A DNA stretch of 64,000 bases from Candidatus Hecatella orcuttiae. GTDB lineage: Archaea > Thermoproteota > Bathyarchaeia > Hecatellales > Hecatellaceae. Below are positions 8,062-16,186 of the stretch, one piece after another (positions within the stretch are counted from its first letter, which is position 1; each line of letters begins with the position of its first letter). The position numbers and the translations under genes are program-made. The notes beneath the pieces were generated by a model, which was not told where the DNA came from, did no database searches, and was given only the letters and a program-made list of their open reading frames with translations. The DNA lies in assembly GCA_002011035.2 (NCBI GenBank), contig MTLY02000003.1, positions 303,194 through 367,193 on the forward strand, in the 5' to 3' direction.

Positions 8062-8214
8062 GCCGGGGTCGCCTAGAAGCACCCCTAAAGGGTGTTGGGA
8101 AACCTGGTAGGGCGCAGTTCCCGCGCGAAGGGAGCCCAAGCCTGCTAACCGGCTGAGGCAGCGAGTCTGTGGCTCGTTGGAGCCTCATGGGTTCAAATCC
8201 CATCCCCGGCGCCA
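8062..8214 (+). tRNA. tRNA-Ser(GCT) interrupted by three introns
   Basis: Acceptor GCCGGGG (8062-8068) pairs with CCCCGGC (8204-8210), with discriminator G and CCA to 8214. A standard serine tRNA appears only after removing three segments. 8077-8102 is a 26-nt D-loop intron, giving D-arm GCCTAG|CCTGGTAGGGC. 8118-8139 is 22 nt at about position 29/30, giving anticodon stem CAG|GC pairing with GTCTG. 8148-8163 is 16 nt at 37/38, giving loop CTGCTA|A with anticodon GCT at 8144-8146. The variable arm is GGCTC-GTTG-GAGCC and the T-arm ATGGG-TTCAAAT-CCCAT. The mature length is 89 nt including CCA, as expected for a type II serine tRNA. The D-loop and 29/30 introns have relaxed bulge-helix-bulge junctions, so their exact boundaries are less sure. 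Confidence 0.87.
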
Positions 8215-8284
8215 CCAACCCCACCCCTGAGGGTTGCAGCCGGGCAGCCGGCTTGCTGTCTGTTTCTGTCTCTCCAAAAAAAAA

Positions 8285-8316
8285 GCTATACCATATTTGG
8301 CCAAATATGGTATAGC
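8285..8316. repeat. 32-nt perfect palindrome
   Basis: The half-site GCTATACCATATTTGG (8285-8300) is followed immediately by its exact reverse complement (8301-8316) with no spacer, and an A-run of eight bases precedes it on the + strand. It lies between tRNA-Ser and the convergent ORF at 8341. It could be a bidirectional terminator (with the A/T run for minus-strand transcripts), a regulator or recombinase site, or the end of the element. Between 8215 and 8340 I see nothing else. Confidence 0.8.
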
Positions 8317-8340
8317 CGGCGTGGGGGTTCTTCCAAGGGC

Positions 8341-8628
8341 TCAGCTTATCTTCGCGGGTTTAAACCTAGGAAGTCTGATGGACTGGTAGGTTCTTTTCCC
8401 AACCCAGCTGGAGAGCAGAACTCTGGTGCTGACCCTGTCCCTCACCGTCCGGTATCCGAGGATGAGGGTTACCTTCCCGTTTTCATGCCGGCAGGAAAAG
8501 ATTTTAGCGTGGCGCTTCAGTCTGCAGGTAAGCCTGTAGAGTTCAGCTAAGCCTATGGAGGGGAAAACCTCCTTCCAAACCTCCAGTTTCTCCCGAACCT
8601 TCCTCCGGAGGCTGGGCTTCCGAGACAT
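8341..8628 (-). CDS. Small basic protein of unknown function
   Basis: This 95-residue, strongly basic protein (SRKPSLRRKVREKLEVW at the N-terminus; RTVRDRVSTRVLLSSW near the middle) has a cysteine pair 11 residues apart. An archaeal TATA-like stretch (TTAAATAG on the minus strand, about 8668-8675) precedes the ATG at a reasonable distance. It stands alone between the tRNA pair and the aminotransferase. No family is recognised; a nucleic-acid-binding role is only suggested by its charge. Confidence 0.5.
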   Translation of the reverse strand: MSRKPSLRRKVREKLEVWKEVFPSIGLAELYRLTCRLKRHAKIFSCRHENGKVTLILGYRTVRDRVSTRVLLSSWVGKRTYQSIRLPRFKPAKIS

Positions 8629-8801
8629 GGGTAACCGAAGCTTATACCCCTCCGAGGCTTATAAGTTGCTATTTAACACCTGTAAAACACTCGGCCGAAA
8701 AGGTTCCTGAAAGCTCGCAGGGAAGGGAAACGTTTAATTTCGTTCCCCGCCCACTATAAGGTCCAGTTGGCAGCGGAGCCAAAACTGGAAGTGAAAGCCC
8801 C

Positions 8802-9971
8802 TTGAAGGAAATGGCGGAGAGAGGCAGAACCCTCACCCGGCCCCTCTACCGGGAGCTAAAGGACTACGCCGCCCAGCTGGGAATCCGGGACATGATCTAC
8901 CTCAACATAGGGGAGCCTGATTTCCCCACGCCTCTGCCCATCGTGGAAGCGGCTAAGAAGGCGATGGACGAAGGCTTCACCCACTACACCGAGGAGCGGG
9001 GAATCCTCGAGCTGAGGGAAGGCATAGCTGAAAGGCTGAAGGCTGAAAAAGGATTGGACATAGACCCCAAAGAAGGCATCCTCATAACCAACGGAAGCTC
9101 CGACGCCATTTTCCTCACCATCCTAAGCCTCGTAGACCCCGGGGACGAAGTAGTTCTCCCCGAACCCTACTACCCGCCCTTCCTCTCAGCCATCAAGCTG
9201 GCCTCCGGAAAGCCAGTGACGCTTCCCCTGAACAGAGACACCCTCACCCTCGAGCCTGACCAGGTGGCAGCCGCGGTGGGGGCGAAGACCAAGCTCATGG
9301 TGGTCAACAGCCCCTGCAACCCCACGGGCATGGTCTACGGGAAAGACGTCCTCAAAGCTGTGGCGGAGCTGGCTGTGGACCACGATTTTTATGTGGTCTC
9401 CGACGAGGTCTACGACAGGTTCGTCTACGACGGAGCGGAAAGCCTCAGCATAGCCGCCTTCCCGGGGATGACGGAGCGAACCCTCATCCTCAACAGCTTC
9501 TCCAAAACCTACGCCATGACCGGGTGGAGGATAGGCTACGTGGCCGGAGACGGGCAGAGGGTCTCCCGAATCCTCCGGGTGAAGGGCGCGGGAAACGTCT
9601 GCCCCAACTCCATAGCCCAGAAGGCAGCCGTGGCCGCGTTGAGGGAGGGAGAACCCTACGTGGCTCGGATGCTGAAGGAATACGCGGAGCGAAGACAGCT
9701 GGTCTGGGAAGCCCTACAGCGGCTGCCTGCCTTCCGATGCCCCAAACCCCAAGGCGCCTTCTACTTGCTCCCCGATGTCTCCGCTGTCGAAAAGGACTCC
9801 CTCAAGTTTGCGAAATACCTCATCAAGGAAGCCCACGTGGTGGTGGGTCCGGGGGTAGCCTTCGGCCCCAGCGGAGAAGGCCGCATCAGAATCTCCTACT
9901 CAGCCTCCAAGGAAAACCTAACCCAAGCCTTTGAGAGGCTCAGGCAGGCTGTGGAAAACTACGGAGGCTGA
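8802..9971 (+). CDS. Class I/II PLP-dependent aminotransferase (aspartate/alanine type)
   Basis: The 389-residue protein is a full-length fold-type I aminotransferase. It shows the N-terminal INIGEPDFPTP-type motif (YLNIGEPDFPTP), the NPCNPTG-like motif (NSPCNPTGMVY), the cofactor aspartate/tyrosine segment VVSDEVYDRFVYDG, the Schiff-base lysine in SFSKTYAMTGWRIGY (about residue 235) and the C-terminal arginine in GRIRISYSAS that binds the substrate carboxylate. It would transfer amino groups between an amino acid (Asp or Ala likely) and 2-oxoglutarate in the cytosol. It starts with TTG 8802; an internal ATG lies at 8811. The amidotransferase gene follows 28 nt after the stop, so the two may be cotranscribed. 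Confidence 0.9.
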   Translation: MKEMAERGRTLTRPLYRELKDYAAQLGIRDMIYLNIGEPDFPTPLPIVEAAKKAMDEGFTHYTEERGILELREGIAERLKAEKGLDIDPKEGILITNGSSDAIFLTILSLVDPGDEVVLPEPYYPPFLSAIKLASGKPVTLPLNRDTLTLEPDQVAAAVGAKTKLMVVNSPCNPTGMVYGKDVLKAVAELAVDHDFYVVSDEVYDRFVYDGAESLSIAAFPGMTERTLILNSFSKTYAMTGWRIGYVAGDGQRVSRILRVKGAGNVCPNSIAQKAAVAALREGEPYVARMLKEYAERRQLVWEALQRLPAFRCPKPQGAFYLLPDVSAVEKDSLKFAKYLIKEAHVVVGPGVAFGPSGEGRIRISYSASKENLTQAFERLRQAVENYGG

Positions 9972-9999
9972 ACCTCCACCCTTCCAAGGGGGGCGCTGT

Positions 10000-10584
10000 T
10001 TGAAGCTATTGGTCCTCAACAATAAGAGTGAAACCTTGGAGCAGCTTTTAGGCTTTCTCGAAGACCGCGGCCTCTCCTACCATGTCAAAACCCCCATGGA
10101 GCCCCTCAGCCTTCAAAACTACCAAGGCGTCATCATCTCCGGAGGAGTCCTCCCGGGCGGCCGGTACAGGGAGATGTTAGAATGGTACAGGCGGCTTCTG
10201 AACTCCACACTTCTCCCCACCTTGGCCATCTGCCTCGGGCTGAGGATTCTCGGCTACTGCTACGGCTCCAGGATGAGGAGGCTGGAGAAGGCGGAAAAGG
10301 GAGTGGTAACCCTCCGCTTTTTCCGAGAGTTCCCCCTAACCCCCGGGAGAAAGGAGCTGACAGTCTACGAGGACCACGACTATGAGCTTCTCTCCCTCCT
10401 CGAGCCTCTGGAAAACCACGCCAGCTCCCCCACCTCCAAGATTCAAGCTGTGAAACACAAGGCCAAACCTCTCTTCGGAGTTCAGTTTCACCCCGAGGTG
10501 GCAGCTGGAAACGAAGGCTCCATTGTTCTAGAAAACTTTGTAAAACTGTGCTCTGAAAGGCAACCCAGCCCCGGTGGCTCCTGA
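10000..10584 (+). CDS. Class I glutamine amidotransferase domain protein
   Basis: Starting at TTG 10000, preceded by a G-rich ribosome-binding stretch (AAGGGGGG), the product is 194 residues; the frame is open further upstream, but that part overlaps the aminotransferase. It has the GATase fold order: VIISGG oxyanion strand (about residue 44), the nucleophile elbow AICLGLRILG with the catalytic Cys (about residue 78), and GVQFHPEVA with the catalytic His and Glu (about residue 166). It resembles the stand-alone glutaminase subunit of archaeal GMP synthase but is diverged around the elbow (LGL rather than LGH), so GuaAa is not certain. A partner synthase is not seen nearby. Confidence 0.75.
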   Translation: MKLLVLNNKSETLEQLLGFLEDRGLSYHVKTPMEPLSLQNYQGVIISGGVLPGGRYREMLEWYRRLLNSTLLPTLAICLGLRILGYCYGSRMRRLEKAEKGVVTLRFFREFPLTPGRKELTVYEDHDYELLSLLEPLENHASSPTSKIQAVKHKAKPLFGVQFHPEVAAGNEGSIVLENFVKLCSERQPSPGGS

Positions 10585-10678
10585 GGCAAGTGAAGCCGGT
10601 ATCTTCATGTCCCCTGAACAAGCTTAGAAAATAGGGGAGGCAGCGGAACTGGGCGAGGAAATCCGAGAAGGCGACGAC

Positions 10679-11434
10679 GTGGTCCTATACTTGGATGGGA
10701 GAAGAAGGTACCTAACTCGGGTTAAGAGAGGCAGCACCCTCCACACCCACAAAGGCTACTTGGCCCACGACGACCTGATAGGCAAGGCCTTCGGCTCCCC
10801 CATCCAGAGCAGCCTAGGAGCCCGGTTCGTAGCCCTTAAGCCCACCCTCAGGGACTACCTCCGGAAGCTGGCAAGGAGAACGCAGGTCATGTACCCCAAG
10901 GACATGGCCCTCCTCCTGGTCTACGCCAACATAGGCCCAGGGGCCAGGGTTGTGGAAGCCGGCACGGGCAGCGGAGCCTTAACCAGCCTTCTAGCCTTCT
11001 ACGTCAAGCCGGAGGGCAGAGTTTACAGCTACGAAACCCACGGCGAGTTCCTTGAAACTGCGCGGAGAAACTTGGAGAGAACAGGCCTCCTGGAGTTTGT
11101 CACCCTCAAGGAGGGGGATGTCACCCAAGGCATCGAGGAAACCCAGGTAGACGCTGTGGTGTTAGACCTAGCCACCCCCTGGCTGGTGGTCCCCTACGCC
11201 TTCAAGGCTTTGAAACCCAGCGGAGCCTTCGCCTCCTTCAGCCCCACCATTGAGCAAGTGGTGAAAACCGTGGAAGTCTTGAACCACCATGGATTCGTGG
11301 ACTTGGAAACGGTGGAGTGCATGACCCGGAGGTATCAGGTGGAAAGGGGGAGAACACGGCCTGAAACCTTAGCCGTAGCCCACACAGGCTATCTGACCTT
11401 CGGCCGAAAAGCCGTCTCACAACATGGGGAGTAA
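10679..11434 (+). CDS. trmI: tRNA (adenine-N1)-methyltransferase, TrmI family
   Basis: A SAM-dependent methyltransferase of about 250 residues with motif I VVEAGTGSGALTSLLA (about residue 80), the acidic motif VYSYETHGEFLETARRNLE and a motif IV VVLDLATPW. The N-terminal beta domain and the PKDMALLLVYANI motif are typical of TrmI, which makes m1A57/m1A58 in the tRNA T-loop. GTG 10679 is the first standard start. However, the coding signal continues upstream (EEIREGDD precedes VVLYLDG) to an in-frame TAG at 10625. No ATG/GTG/TTG lies in that stretch, but a Shine-Dalgarno-like GGGGAGG stands 8 nt before CTG 10649, so the real start may be CTG. Confidence 0.88.
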   Translation: MVLYLDGRRRYLTRVKRGSTLHTHKGYLAHDDLIGKAFGSPIQSSLGARFVALKPTLRDYLRKLARRTQVMYPKDMALLLVYANIGPGARVVEAGTGSGALTSLLAFYVKPEGRVYSYETHGEFLETARRNLERTGLLEFVTLKEGDVTQGIEETQVDAVVLDLATPWLVVPYAFKALKPSGAFASFSPTIEQVVKTVEVLNHHGFVDLETVECMTRRYQVERGRTRPETLAVAHTGYLTFGRKAVSQHGE

Positions 11435-11457
11435 ACCAAGCCTTCCCTGAGAAAGTT

Positions 11458-12174
11458 TCAGAGGTGCAGACCGCATTCTTTTTTGTCCCTACCCCTCCAC
11501 CTCCCAGCCCGAGGGTCTTCGCCGGGAGCCACGGGTGTGGTGCACAGGGTGCAGCCGATGCTGGGGTAGTTTCGGTCGTGGAGAGGGTTGTAAGGAACAT
11601 GGTTTTCGGTGATGTATTTCCAAACATCCTTGAAAGTCCAGTGGACGAGGGGGTTCACCTTCACCAAGCCGAATTTTCTATCCCTTTCCACCACGGCTGC
11701 GCTGGCTCGGGTGGGCGACTGCTCCCGCCTTATCCCCGTCACCCAAGCTTCCAGCCCCGCCAGCGCCTTCTTCAGCGGTTCAACTTTCCTGATCTGGCAG
11801 CACAAGTCCGGGTTCCGCTGGTAGAGGTTTTCACCGTAGAGCTCCCTCTGCCTCTCGAGGGTGAGCTCGGGGGCGTATCGTTCAGGTTTGATGCCGTATT
11901 TTTCCGCAGCCTTCTCTATCAGTTCGTAGGTTTCCTTGAAGAGGAGGCCTGTGTCGATGTAGAAAACCCTCATCCGGGGGGTCATCTTGGAGATCATGTC
12001 CAACAGGACCATGTCCTCGGCTCCGAAACTGCAGGCGAAGGCTATGGTCGGATAAAACCTGTCCAACGCCCACCGGAGAGTCTGCTGGGGAGGCTGACCT
12101 TCAAACTTTCTGCGCAGTTCCTCCAACTCCTCATCCTTCATCTTCCCCGCCTCTTTTCCACCGGATATCTTCAA
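11458..12174 (-). CDS. cysH: Phosphoadenylyl/adenylyl-sulfate reductase (CysH family), 4Fe-4S type
   Basis: The 238-residue protein has the PP-loop of the adenine-nucleotide alpha hydrolase fold (FACSFGAEDMVLLDM), the substrate-binding YIDTGLLFKETYEL, and both cysteine pairs that bind a 4Fe-4S cluster in APS-type reductases: CC in DLCCQIRKVEPL and CTLC in GCTLCTTPVAPGEDPRAGRW. The conserved C-terminal ECGLH with the catalytic Cys is present. It reduces APS (or PAPS) to sulfite. The gene lies 12 nt downstream of the TauE-like exporter, in one operon with a small membrane protein. Internal start MKDEEL is possible. Confidence 0.9.
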   Translation of the reverse strand: MKISGGKEAGKMKDEELEELRRKFEGQPPQQTLRWALDRFYPTIAFACSFGAEDMVLLDMISKMTPRMRVFYIDTGLLFKETYELIEKAAEKYGIKPERYAPELTLERQRELYGENLYQRNPDLCCQIRKVEPLKKALAGLEAWVTGIRREQSPTRASAAVVERDRKFGLVKVNPLVHWTFKDVWKYITENHVPYNPLHDRNYPSIGCTLCTTPVAPGEDPRAGRWRGRDKKECGLHL

Positions 12175-12186
12175 CAGTTTCCCCTC

Positions 12187-13287
12187 CTAGCTTTCTTTTA
12201 AAGGCAGCCCATCCGCCGGCTGGGCTGGGCTGATGACCAGAGACCTGAGCCTCCGGGGCACAGGACGTCCCCTCTGGGCGAGGAGTCCGAAGACCATCAG
12301 CCCTATGATAGTGCACACGAGGAGTGTCATCTCCCCCAAGGTGAACGCAACAGCGCTAAGCCTCAGCAGTTCGATTACCCTGCCTGTGAGGACGTAGCCC
12401 AGCCTTAGGGCGGCGCCGATGATAGCCAAAAGTATGGAGTAAGCAAGGATCAATCGGATGGAAGGGCCCCGCACATACCGTGTCGCCTGAGCTCCGATCT
12501 GCGCCCCCACCGCCGCGCCCACCAGCATGATGACGGCGGCGGTGAGGTCGACGTTGCCGCTCATGGCATGCCTCAGGCTGCCGAAACCTCCGGACAGGCT
12601 CATGATGAAAAGGTCTGTGCCCACAGCCATGAAGGTGGAGCAGCCGAGGCCGTAGGCGAGAGCCGGGGTCCTCAGAAATCCTCCGCCCACACCGAAGAAC
12701 CCGGAAAGGGTTCCGGTGGCAAAGCCCAGGAAGAGGACCACCCAGAAGGAGGCGGAAACCTTCGCAGCCTTAAAAGACACCATAGGCCGCCATTCCAGGG
12801 AACGGATTCGCTTGGAAAGGCCGGAGGCGTAAACTTCCGAGGGGAGGGGTTTTCCTTCGTCGTACCATTTGTCCAGAAGTTTGATGGATTTACGGCTTTC
12901 CCACGCCATGAACGACCCGATGCCCACCAGCATGGCCAAGGAGGCGCCCAGCACAGCCACATCTGACAGGCCAGTTCCCTTCAGGTGGTTCAAAATCCGA
13001 ACACCCAACTCGATGCCTAGGAGGGTGCCCGCCACCGTCAGGAGGCCCAGTTTCACGTCCACGTTGCCCAAGTGCCAATGTCTGATGCTGGAGATGACGG
13101 ATTTTCCGAAGATGTGGGTGATGTCCGTGCCCACGGCCAGATGCCCGGGGAAGCCGAAGACGATGAGGGCGGGAGTCACCATGTAGCCGCCTCCTATGCC
13201 TATGAAGCCTCCGACCACGCCCACCGTGAAGCCTATGAAAACCAGTAGAATAGGGGAAACTTCAACCCCGGAGGCAGCTGGCAGCAC
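12187..13287 (-). CDS. TSUP-family (TauE/SafE) membrane permease
   Basis: A 366-residue polytopic protein with about eight transmembrane segments and two diverged repeats of the family motif (GGFIGIGGGYMVTPALIVFG near residue 27 and SGFFGVGGGFLRTPALAYGL near 196), as in TauE/SafE sulfite/sulfonate exporters. A cytoplasmic loop of about 60 residues separates the halves. The second gene of the sulfur operon, it lies between a small membrane protein and cysH, so export of sulfite or uptake of a sulfur oxyanion is the natural inference. The C-terminus carries a short hydrophilic tail. Confidence 0.87.
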   Translation of the reverse strand: MLPAASGVEVSPILLVFIGFTVGVVGGFIGIGGGYMVTPALIVFGFPGHLAVGTDITHIFGKSVISSIRHWHLGNVDVKLGLLTVAGTLLGIELGVRILNHLKGTGLSDVAVLGASLAMLVGIGSFMAWESRKSIKLLDKWYDEGKPLPSEVYASGLSKRIRSLEWRPMVSFKAAKVSASFWVVLFLGFATGTLSGFFGVGGGFLRTPALAYGLGCSTFMAVGTDLFIMSLSGGFGSLRHAMSGNVDLTAAVIMLVGAAVGAQIGAQATRYVRGPSIRLILAYSILLAIIGAALRLGYVLTGRVIELLRLSAVAFTLGEMTLLVCTIIGLMVFGLLAQRGRPVPRRLRSLVISPAQPADGLPLKES

Positions 13288-13300
13288 CCTACATCAGCCC

Positions 13301-13525
13301 TTAGGAAAGCGCAGACTTATCCTTCCCCTTCTCGAAACGGAAGGCTTCGGTGAACTTCTGTCCTGCCATGCCTAAGGAAAAGCCAAGTATAAGCATTATG
13401 GTTATTACGAAGACGGCGGAAAGAGGAGCGCCGCCCTGAAAAACACCGGCGGAATCGTGGAAGAAAGAGGTGTTGATAACAGCGTGTAAAACTAGAAGGG
13501 AAACAGCTCCCCAAAGAACCAGCAT
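13301..13525 (-). CDS. Small two-helix membrane protein of the sulfur operon
   Basis: This 74-residue protein has two predicted transmembrane helices (LVLWGAVSLLVLHAVINTSF and SAVFVITIMLILGFSLGMAG) and a charged C-terminal tail (FRFEKGKDKSALS). It is the first gene of the unit that continues with the TauE-like permease (13 nt gap) and cysH. No family is recognised; it may be an accessory subunit of the permease. It looks real because its hydrophobic pattern is clean and the spacing is operon-like. Confidence 0.6.
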   Translation of the reverse strand: MLVLWGAVSLLVLHAVINTSFFHDSAGVFQGGAPLSAVFVITIMLILGFSLGMAGQKFTEAFRFEKGKDKSALS

Positions 13526-13621
13526 AAGGAATGCTTTCCCGTTAACAGTAAACCTTCTTTCAGAGGTCCCGGCAAACTAAATCCCTTCTCATGGTCCCTG
13601 CCCTCGAAGGATGGTGTAAAT

Positions 13622-13650
13622 TATAACATTGTTATATTTAAATTTTAAAC
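13622..13650 (-). promoter_or_regulatory. Promoter with overlapping 15-nt palindrome upstream of the sulfur operon
   Basis: On the minus strand a TATA-like run (TTTAAAATTTAAATAT, about 13634-13650) stands about 105 nt before the first gene of the sulfur operon. Directly downstream, at 13622-13636, lies the perfect odd palindrome TATAACA-T-TGTTATA. Its placement between the TATA box and the expected start of transcription is that of a repressor operator. No cognate regulator is adjacent; the small wHTH gene at 15898 is one candidate. Confidence 0.55.
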
Positions 13651-13661
13651 CAAAAAACCGC

Positions 13662-14933
13662 CTAAGCCTTATATCTAAGTAGGGCGGCGACGCCTCCGAA
13701 GGATTTCAGCAACATCTCTCCCTCCTCGTGGGAAGTCGAAATCATCTCAACCTCCCCATTGGACTTTTCCGCCAGCTCAGTTAAGGCGTCGATGAGGTCT
13801 GTTTTCTCCCCCAGTTGAAGGGCGGCGACGCCGCATCGGGGGCAGGGTTTCTTGGAGGTTTCAGCCTCTAGGCTGAGCAGCTCCCCCTCTTTGACAGTTC
13901 GCTGCTCGGAGAAGCCGCAGGCGGAGCACTTCACGGTGACGGCGAGGAGGTCTAATTCTTCCGAAAGCAGCAGAACCCTGACCGAGCCGGCTTCCAGATG
14001 TTTCCGAACCTCCTCCACACCGTAGACGGCTAAGCCTGAGTCTCGGCCCAGCTCTCCGAGGAACTGCTGGACGAGCTCCCTCTCCTGCACATATCGGACG
14101 TTCTTCAGGATTTCAGGGGCCTTGGCCATGACTTCCTTGACCCCCTGCTCATCCACGTAGGCCGTGTCCACCACAGCCAAGACCTTGTCCTGAAGCGTGT
14201 AGTGGAGGTATCTGCCTTCGACGAAATCCTGCTTGGTGGGACCGGGGCCTCCTATGATGATACCCTTCAAGTCAGGGATGTCCGAGAAAATCTGAGCAGC
14301 ATAGCTGGCCGCCCTCTTGAAGTACTCGTTGATCTCCACTTCCCTAAGCCTTTCAAACCTTCGAGCCGACTGGCCGCCGGCCCGGTGTTTGCCGGCAATG
14401 CCTGAACTGATGGACTTGACAATTTCCAGCCGCTTACCCCTGAGGATGGCGTAGGTGGCGCCGCTTCCGTCGATGACCATTATCCCGTAGGTAGCCTTCT
14501 CTTTGAGGATGTCGAAGAGAGGTTCTAGGTGGAAACGGGAGTCGCAGCGGTAAAGGTAAACGCCGATGGGTTCCGGGGGAACCAAGACGTAGAGCTCCAT
14601 TTTCTCTGAGCCCGGGGGCCCCTGGGCTACGGCTCCGCAGAAAAGCGCCAGCCCGGTGGGTGGCACTTGGTCTATGAGCTTCAGCCTCTGAATGGCTTTC
14701 TCAATGGCGGACTGGACATTGTGGCGGGTGGTCCGAGATTTAATATTGGAGGCGGTTCCGTACTCCTCCCGCAGGTTGGCTATGACATCGCTGACCTGGC
14801 GGCCTGGGGGAATGTAGAGGGTGATAAGCTCGGTGTGGCGGCCTTCCTTGGAGGCCAAGTCCTCCAGCAGCCTCTTGGCTTTGAAAACGCCCACGGACCG
14901 GCTTTGTTTACCTGTATTCTCCATCCTAGTCAT
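13662..14933 (-). CDS. prf1: Archaeal peptide chain release factor aRF1
   Basis: The 423-residue protein is a full-length class I release factor. Domain 1 carries the stop-codon-reading NIKS motif (TASNIKSRTT, about residue 64), and domain 2 carries the GGQ motif that triggers peptidyl-tRNA hydrolysis (HRAGGQSARRFERLRE, about residue 184). The C-terminal domain has a zinc-binding CSACGF...CPRCG insertion (about residues 339-380), common in archaeal members. It acts on the ribosome to end translation at all three stop codons. It is transcribed alone; ATG 14924 is an alternative start. The intergenic region to 15144 holds AT-rich promoter sequence and nothing else I can identify. Confidence 0.95.
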   Translation of the reverse strand: MTRMENTGKQSRSVGVFKAKRLLEDLASKEGRHTELITLYIPPGRQVSDVIANLREEYGTASNIKSRTTRHNVQSAIEKAIQRLKLIDQVPPTGLALFCGAVAQGPPGSEKMELYVLVPPEPIGVYLYRCDSRFHLEPLFDILKEKATYGIMVIDGSGATYAILRGKRLEIVKSISSGIAGKHRAGGQSARRFERLREVEINEYFKRAASYAAQIFSDIPDLKGIIIGGPGPTKQDFVEGRYLHYTLQDKVLAVVDTAYVDEQGVKEVMAKAPEILKNVRYVQERELVQQFLGELGRDSGLAVYGVEEVRKHLEAGSVRVLLLSEELDLLAVTVKCSACGFSEQRTVKEGELLSLEAETSKKPCPRCGVAALQLGEKTDLIDALTELAEKSNGEVEMISTSHEEGEMLLKSFGGVAALLRYKA

Positions 14934-15144
14934 AGGAAAACCGCTTCCCAGAAAACACGCCCTTAACGCTCGGCTTTTGGAAAAGTTTCCGTCGGCTGAT
15001 TTCCTGACAGGTTATTCCCTAACTCATAGCCCGGTGAACACCAGCAGTCCATAATGCGGCTTCATGGGTTTTAAGGTTTATGGGCCGGGAAGCGGAAATT
15101 TCTTATTCTAAAGGCTTCTAGTTTACTAAGCGAAGGGACAGCCT

Positions 15145-15825
15145 TTGAAACTGGTCATCAAACTGGGCGGCTTTCTTTTCCCCCAGAAACCCAGCTCTCG
15201 CAGGCTGAGGGAATACGCTGGAGTTTTAAAGAGGCTGGCTGACGAAGGACATCGCCTCCTCGCCGTCACCGGAGGCGGAGGGCTGGCGAGGAGCTACATC
15301 AACCTAGCCCGGAAGCTGGGAGCTGATGAAGGAACCTGCGACCAGCTGGGCATCGAAGCCTCCCGGATGAACGCTCGCCTGCTGGCCTTGGCCCTCGACG
15401 ACTACGCTTTTCCCGAAACCCCCACCACTCTAGGGGAGCTGAAAAAGTTTTTCCAAGGGGGGAAAATCGTGGTCATGGGCGGCTTGACACCCGGCCACTC
15501 CACCATGGCTGTGGGGGCTTTGGCGGCGGAGGCTGTGAAGGCGGACTGCTACATCATCGCCAGCGACGTGGACGGAATCTACACCGCGGACCCTAAGGTG
15601 GATGAGGAGGCTGAAAAACTGGAGGAAGCCTCCACCGCCCAGCTGCTGGAGATGGCGATGAAGAAAAGACTGTGGGCAGGATCCTACCAGCTGGACCCTT
15701 TGGCCTTGAAGGTTTTAGACCGTTCGAGGATACCCGCCTACTTCATCGACGGAAGGAAAACTGAAAACCTAGTCAAGGCGGTGATGGGGCTGAAGGTGGG
15801 CACCCGTATCTCCGCCTCCCGGTGA
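15145..15825 (+). CDS. pyrH: UMP kinase, archaeal type (amino acid kinase fold)
   Basis: The 226-residue protein begins KLVIKLGG, the phosphate-binding lysine/GG motif of the amino acid kinase family. It continues with AVTGGGGLARSYI, MGGLTPGHSTMAVGALAAE and ASDVDGIYTADP, matching archaeal UMP kinases, which phosphorylate UMP to UDP. The length matches the family (about 225 residues). The start is TTG 15145; no closer alternative exists. The gene is followed 72 nt later by a small wHTH gene. Confidence 0.9.
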   Translation: MKLVIKLGGFLFPQKPSSRRLREYAGVLKRLADEGHRLLAVTGGGGLARSYINLARKLGADEGTCDQLGIEASRMNARLLALALDDYAFPETPTTLGELKKFFQGGKIVVMGGLTPGHSTMAVGALAAEAVKADCYIIASDVDGIYTADPKVDEEAEKLEEASTAQLLEMAMKKRLWAGSYQLDPLALKVLDRSRIPAYFIDGRKTENLVKAVMGLKVGTRISASR

Positions 15826-15897
15826 AAGGGCGGGCTGGAGAGGCTTCCATTTAAATATAGGTCGGTTTTCAGAATAAACCCAAGAGGGGCTGCGGGG

Positions 15898-16167
15898 TTG
15901 CTGGAGAGGATTTTCGGCAGCAAGACGCAGACGAGGTTGTTGGAGTATTTTCTGGCGAACCCCAACAAGGTCTTCAACCAAGCTGGGCTTTCCCGTTTTC
16001 TGAACTGCTCTCCTTCTTCGGTGGCAAGGCTCATCCAGCCTTTGGTGAGGGAAGGAATCCTCGCCTACGAGCAGATCTCCGGGCAGATGAAGGTCCTAGC
16101 CCTCAACACCGAGTCGGAGAAAGTGAAGCTCCTGCTGGAGTTCTACGAGAAATACAAAGCTCTTTGA
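15898..16167 (+). CDS. Small winged-helix transcriptional regulator
   Basis: This 89-residue protein is a single winged helix: TRLLEYFLANPNKVFN (helix 1), QAGLSRFLNCSPSSVARLIQPLV (helix-turn-helix) and REGILAYEQISGQMKVLALN (wing). A TATA box (ATTTAAATATAG, 15849-15860) precedes the TTG start by about 40 nt. It resembles ArsR/MarR-like one-domain archaeal regulators. The target is unknown; the convergent TusA-like gene and the sulfur operon 2.4 kb upstream are possible targets. Confidence 0.72.
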   Translation: MLERIFGSKTQTRLLEYFLANPNKVFNQAGLSRFLNCSPSSVARLIQPLVREGILAYEQISGQMKVLALNTESEKVKLLLEFYEKYKAL

Positions 16168-16186
16168 CCCGAAGGCCGCCCGGGAT

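Noticed and set aside
8161-8180. tRNA-His-like anticodon loop CTGTGGC in the second tRNA
   Set aside because: The flanking bases do not form a five-pair stem, and the serine reading with three introns explains the variable arm, discriminator G and length.
11464-12201. 245-residue + strand open frame opposite cysH
   Set aside because: It is the antisense shadow of cysH and the operon end; it has no family-like motifs, while the minus strand shows complete CysH motifs.
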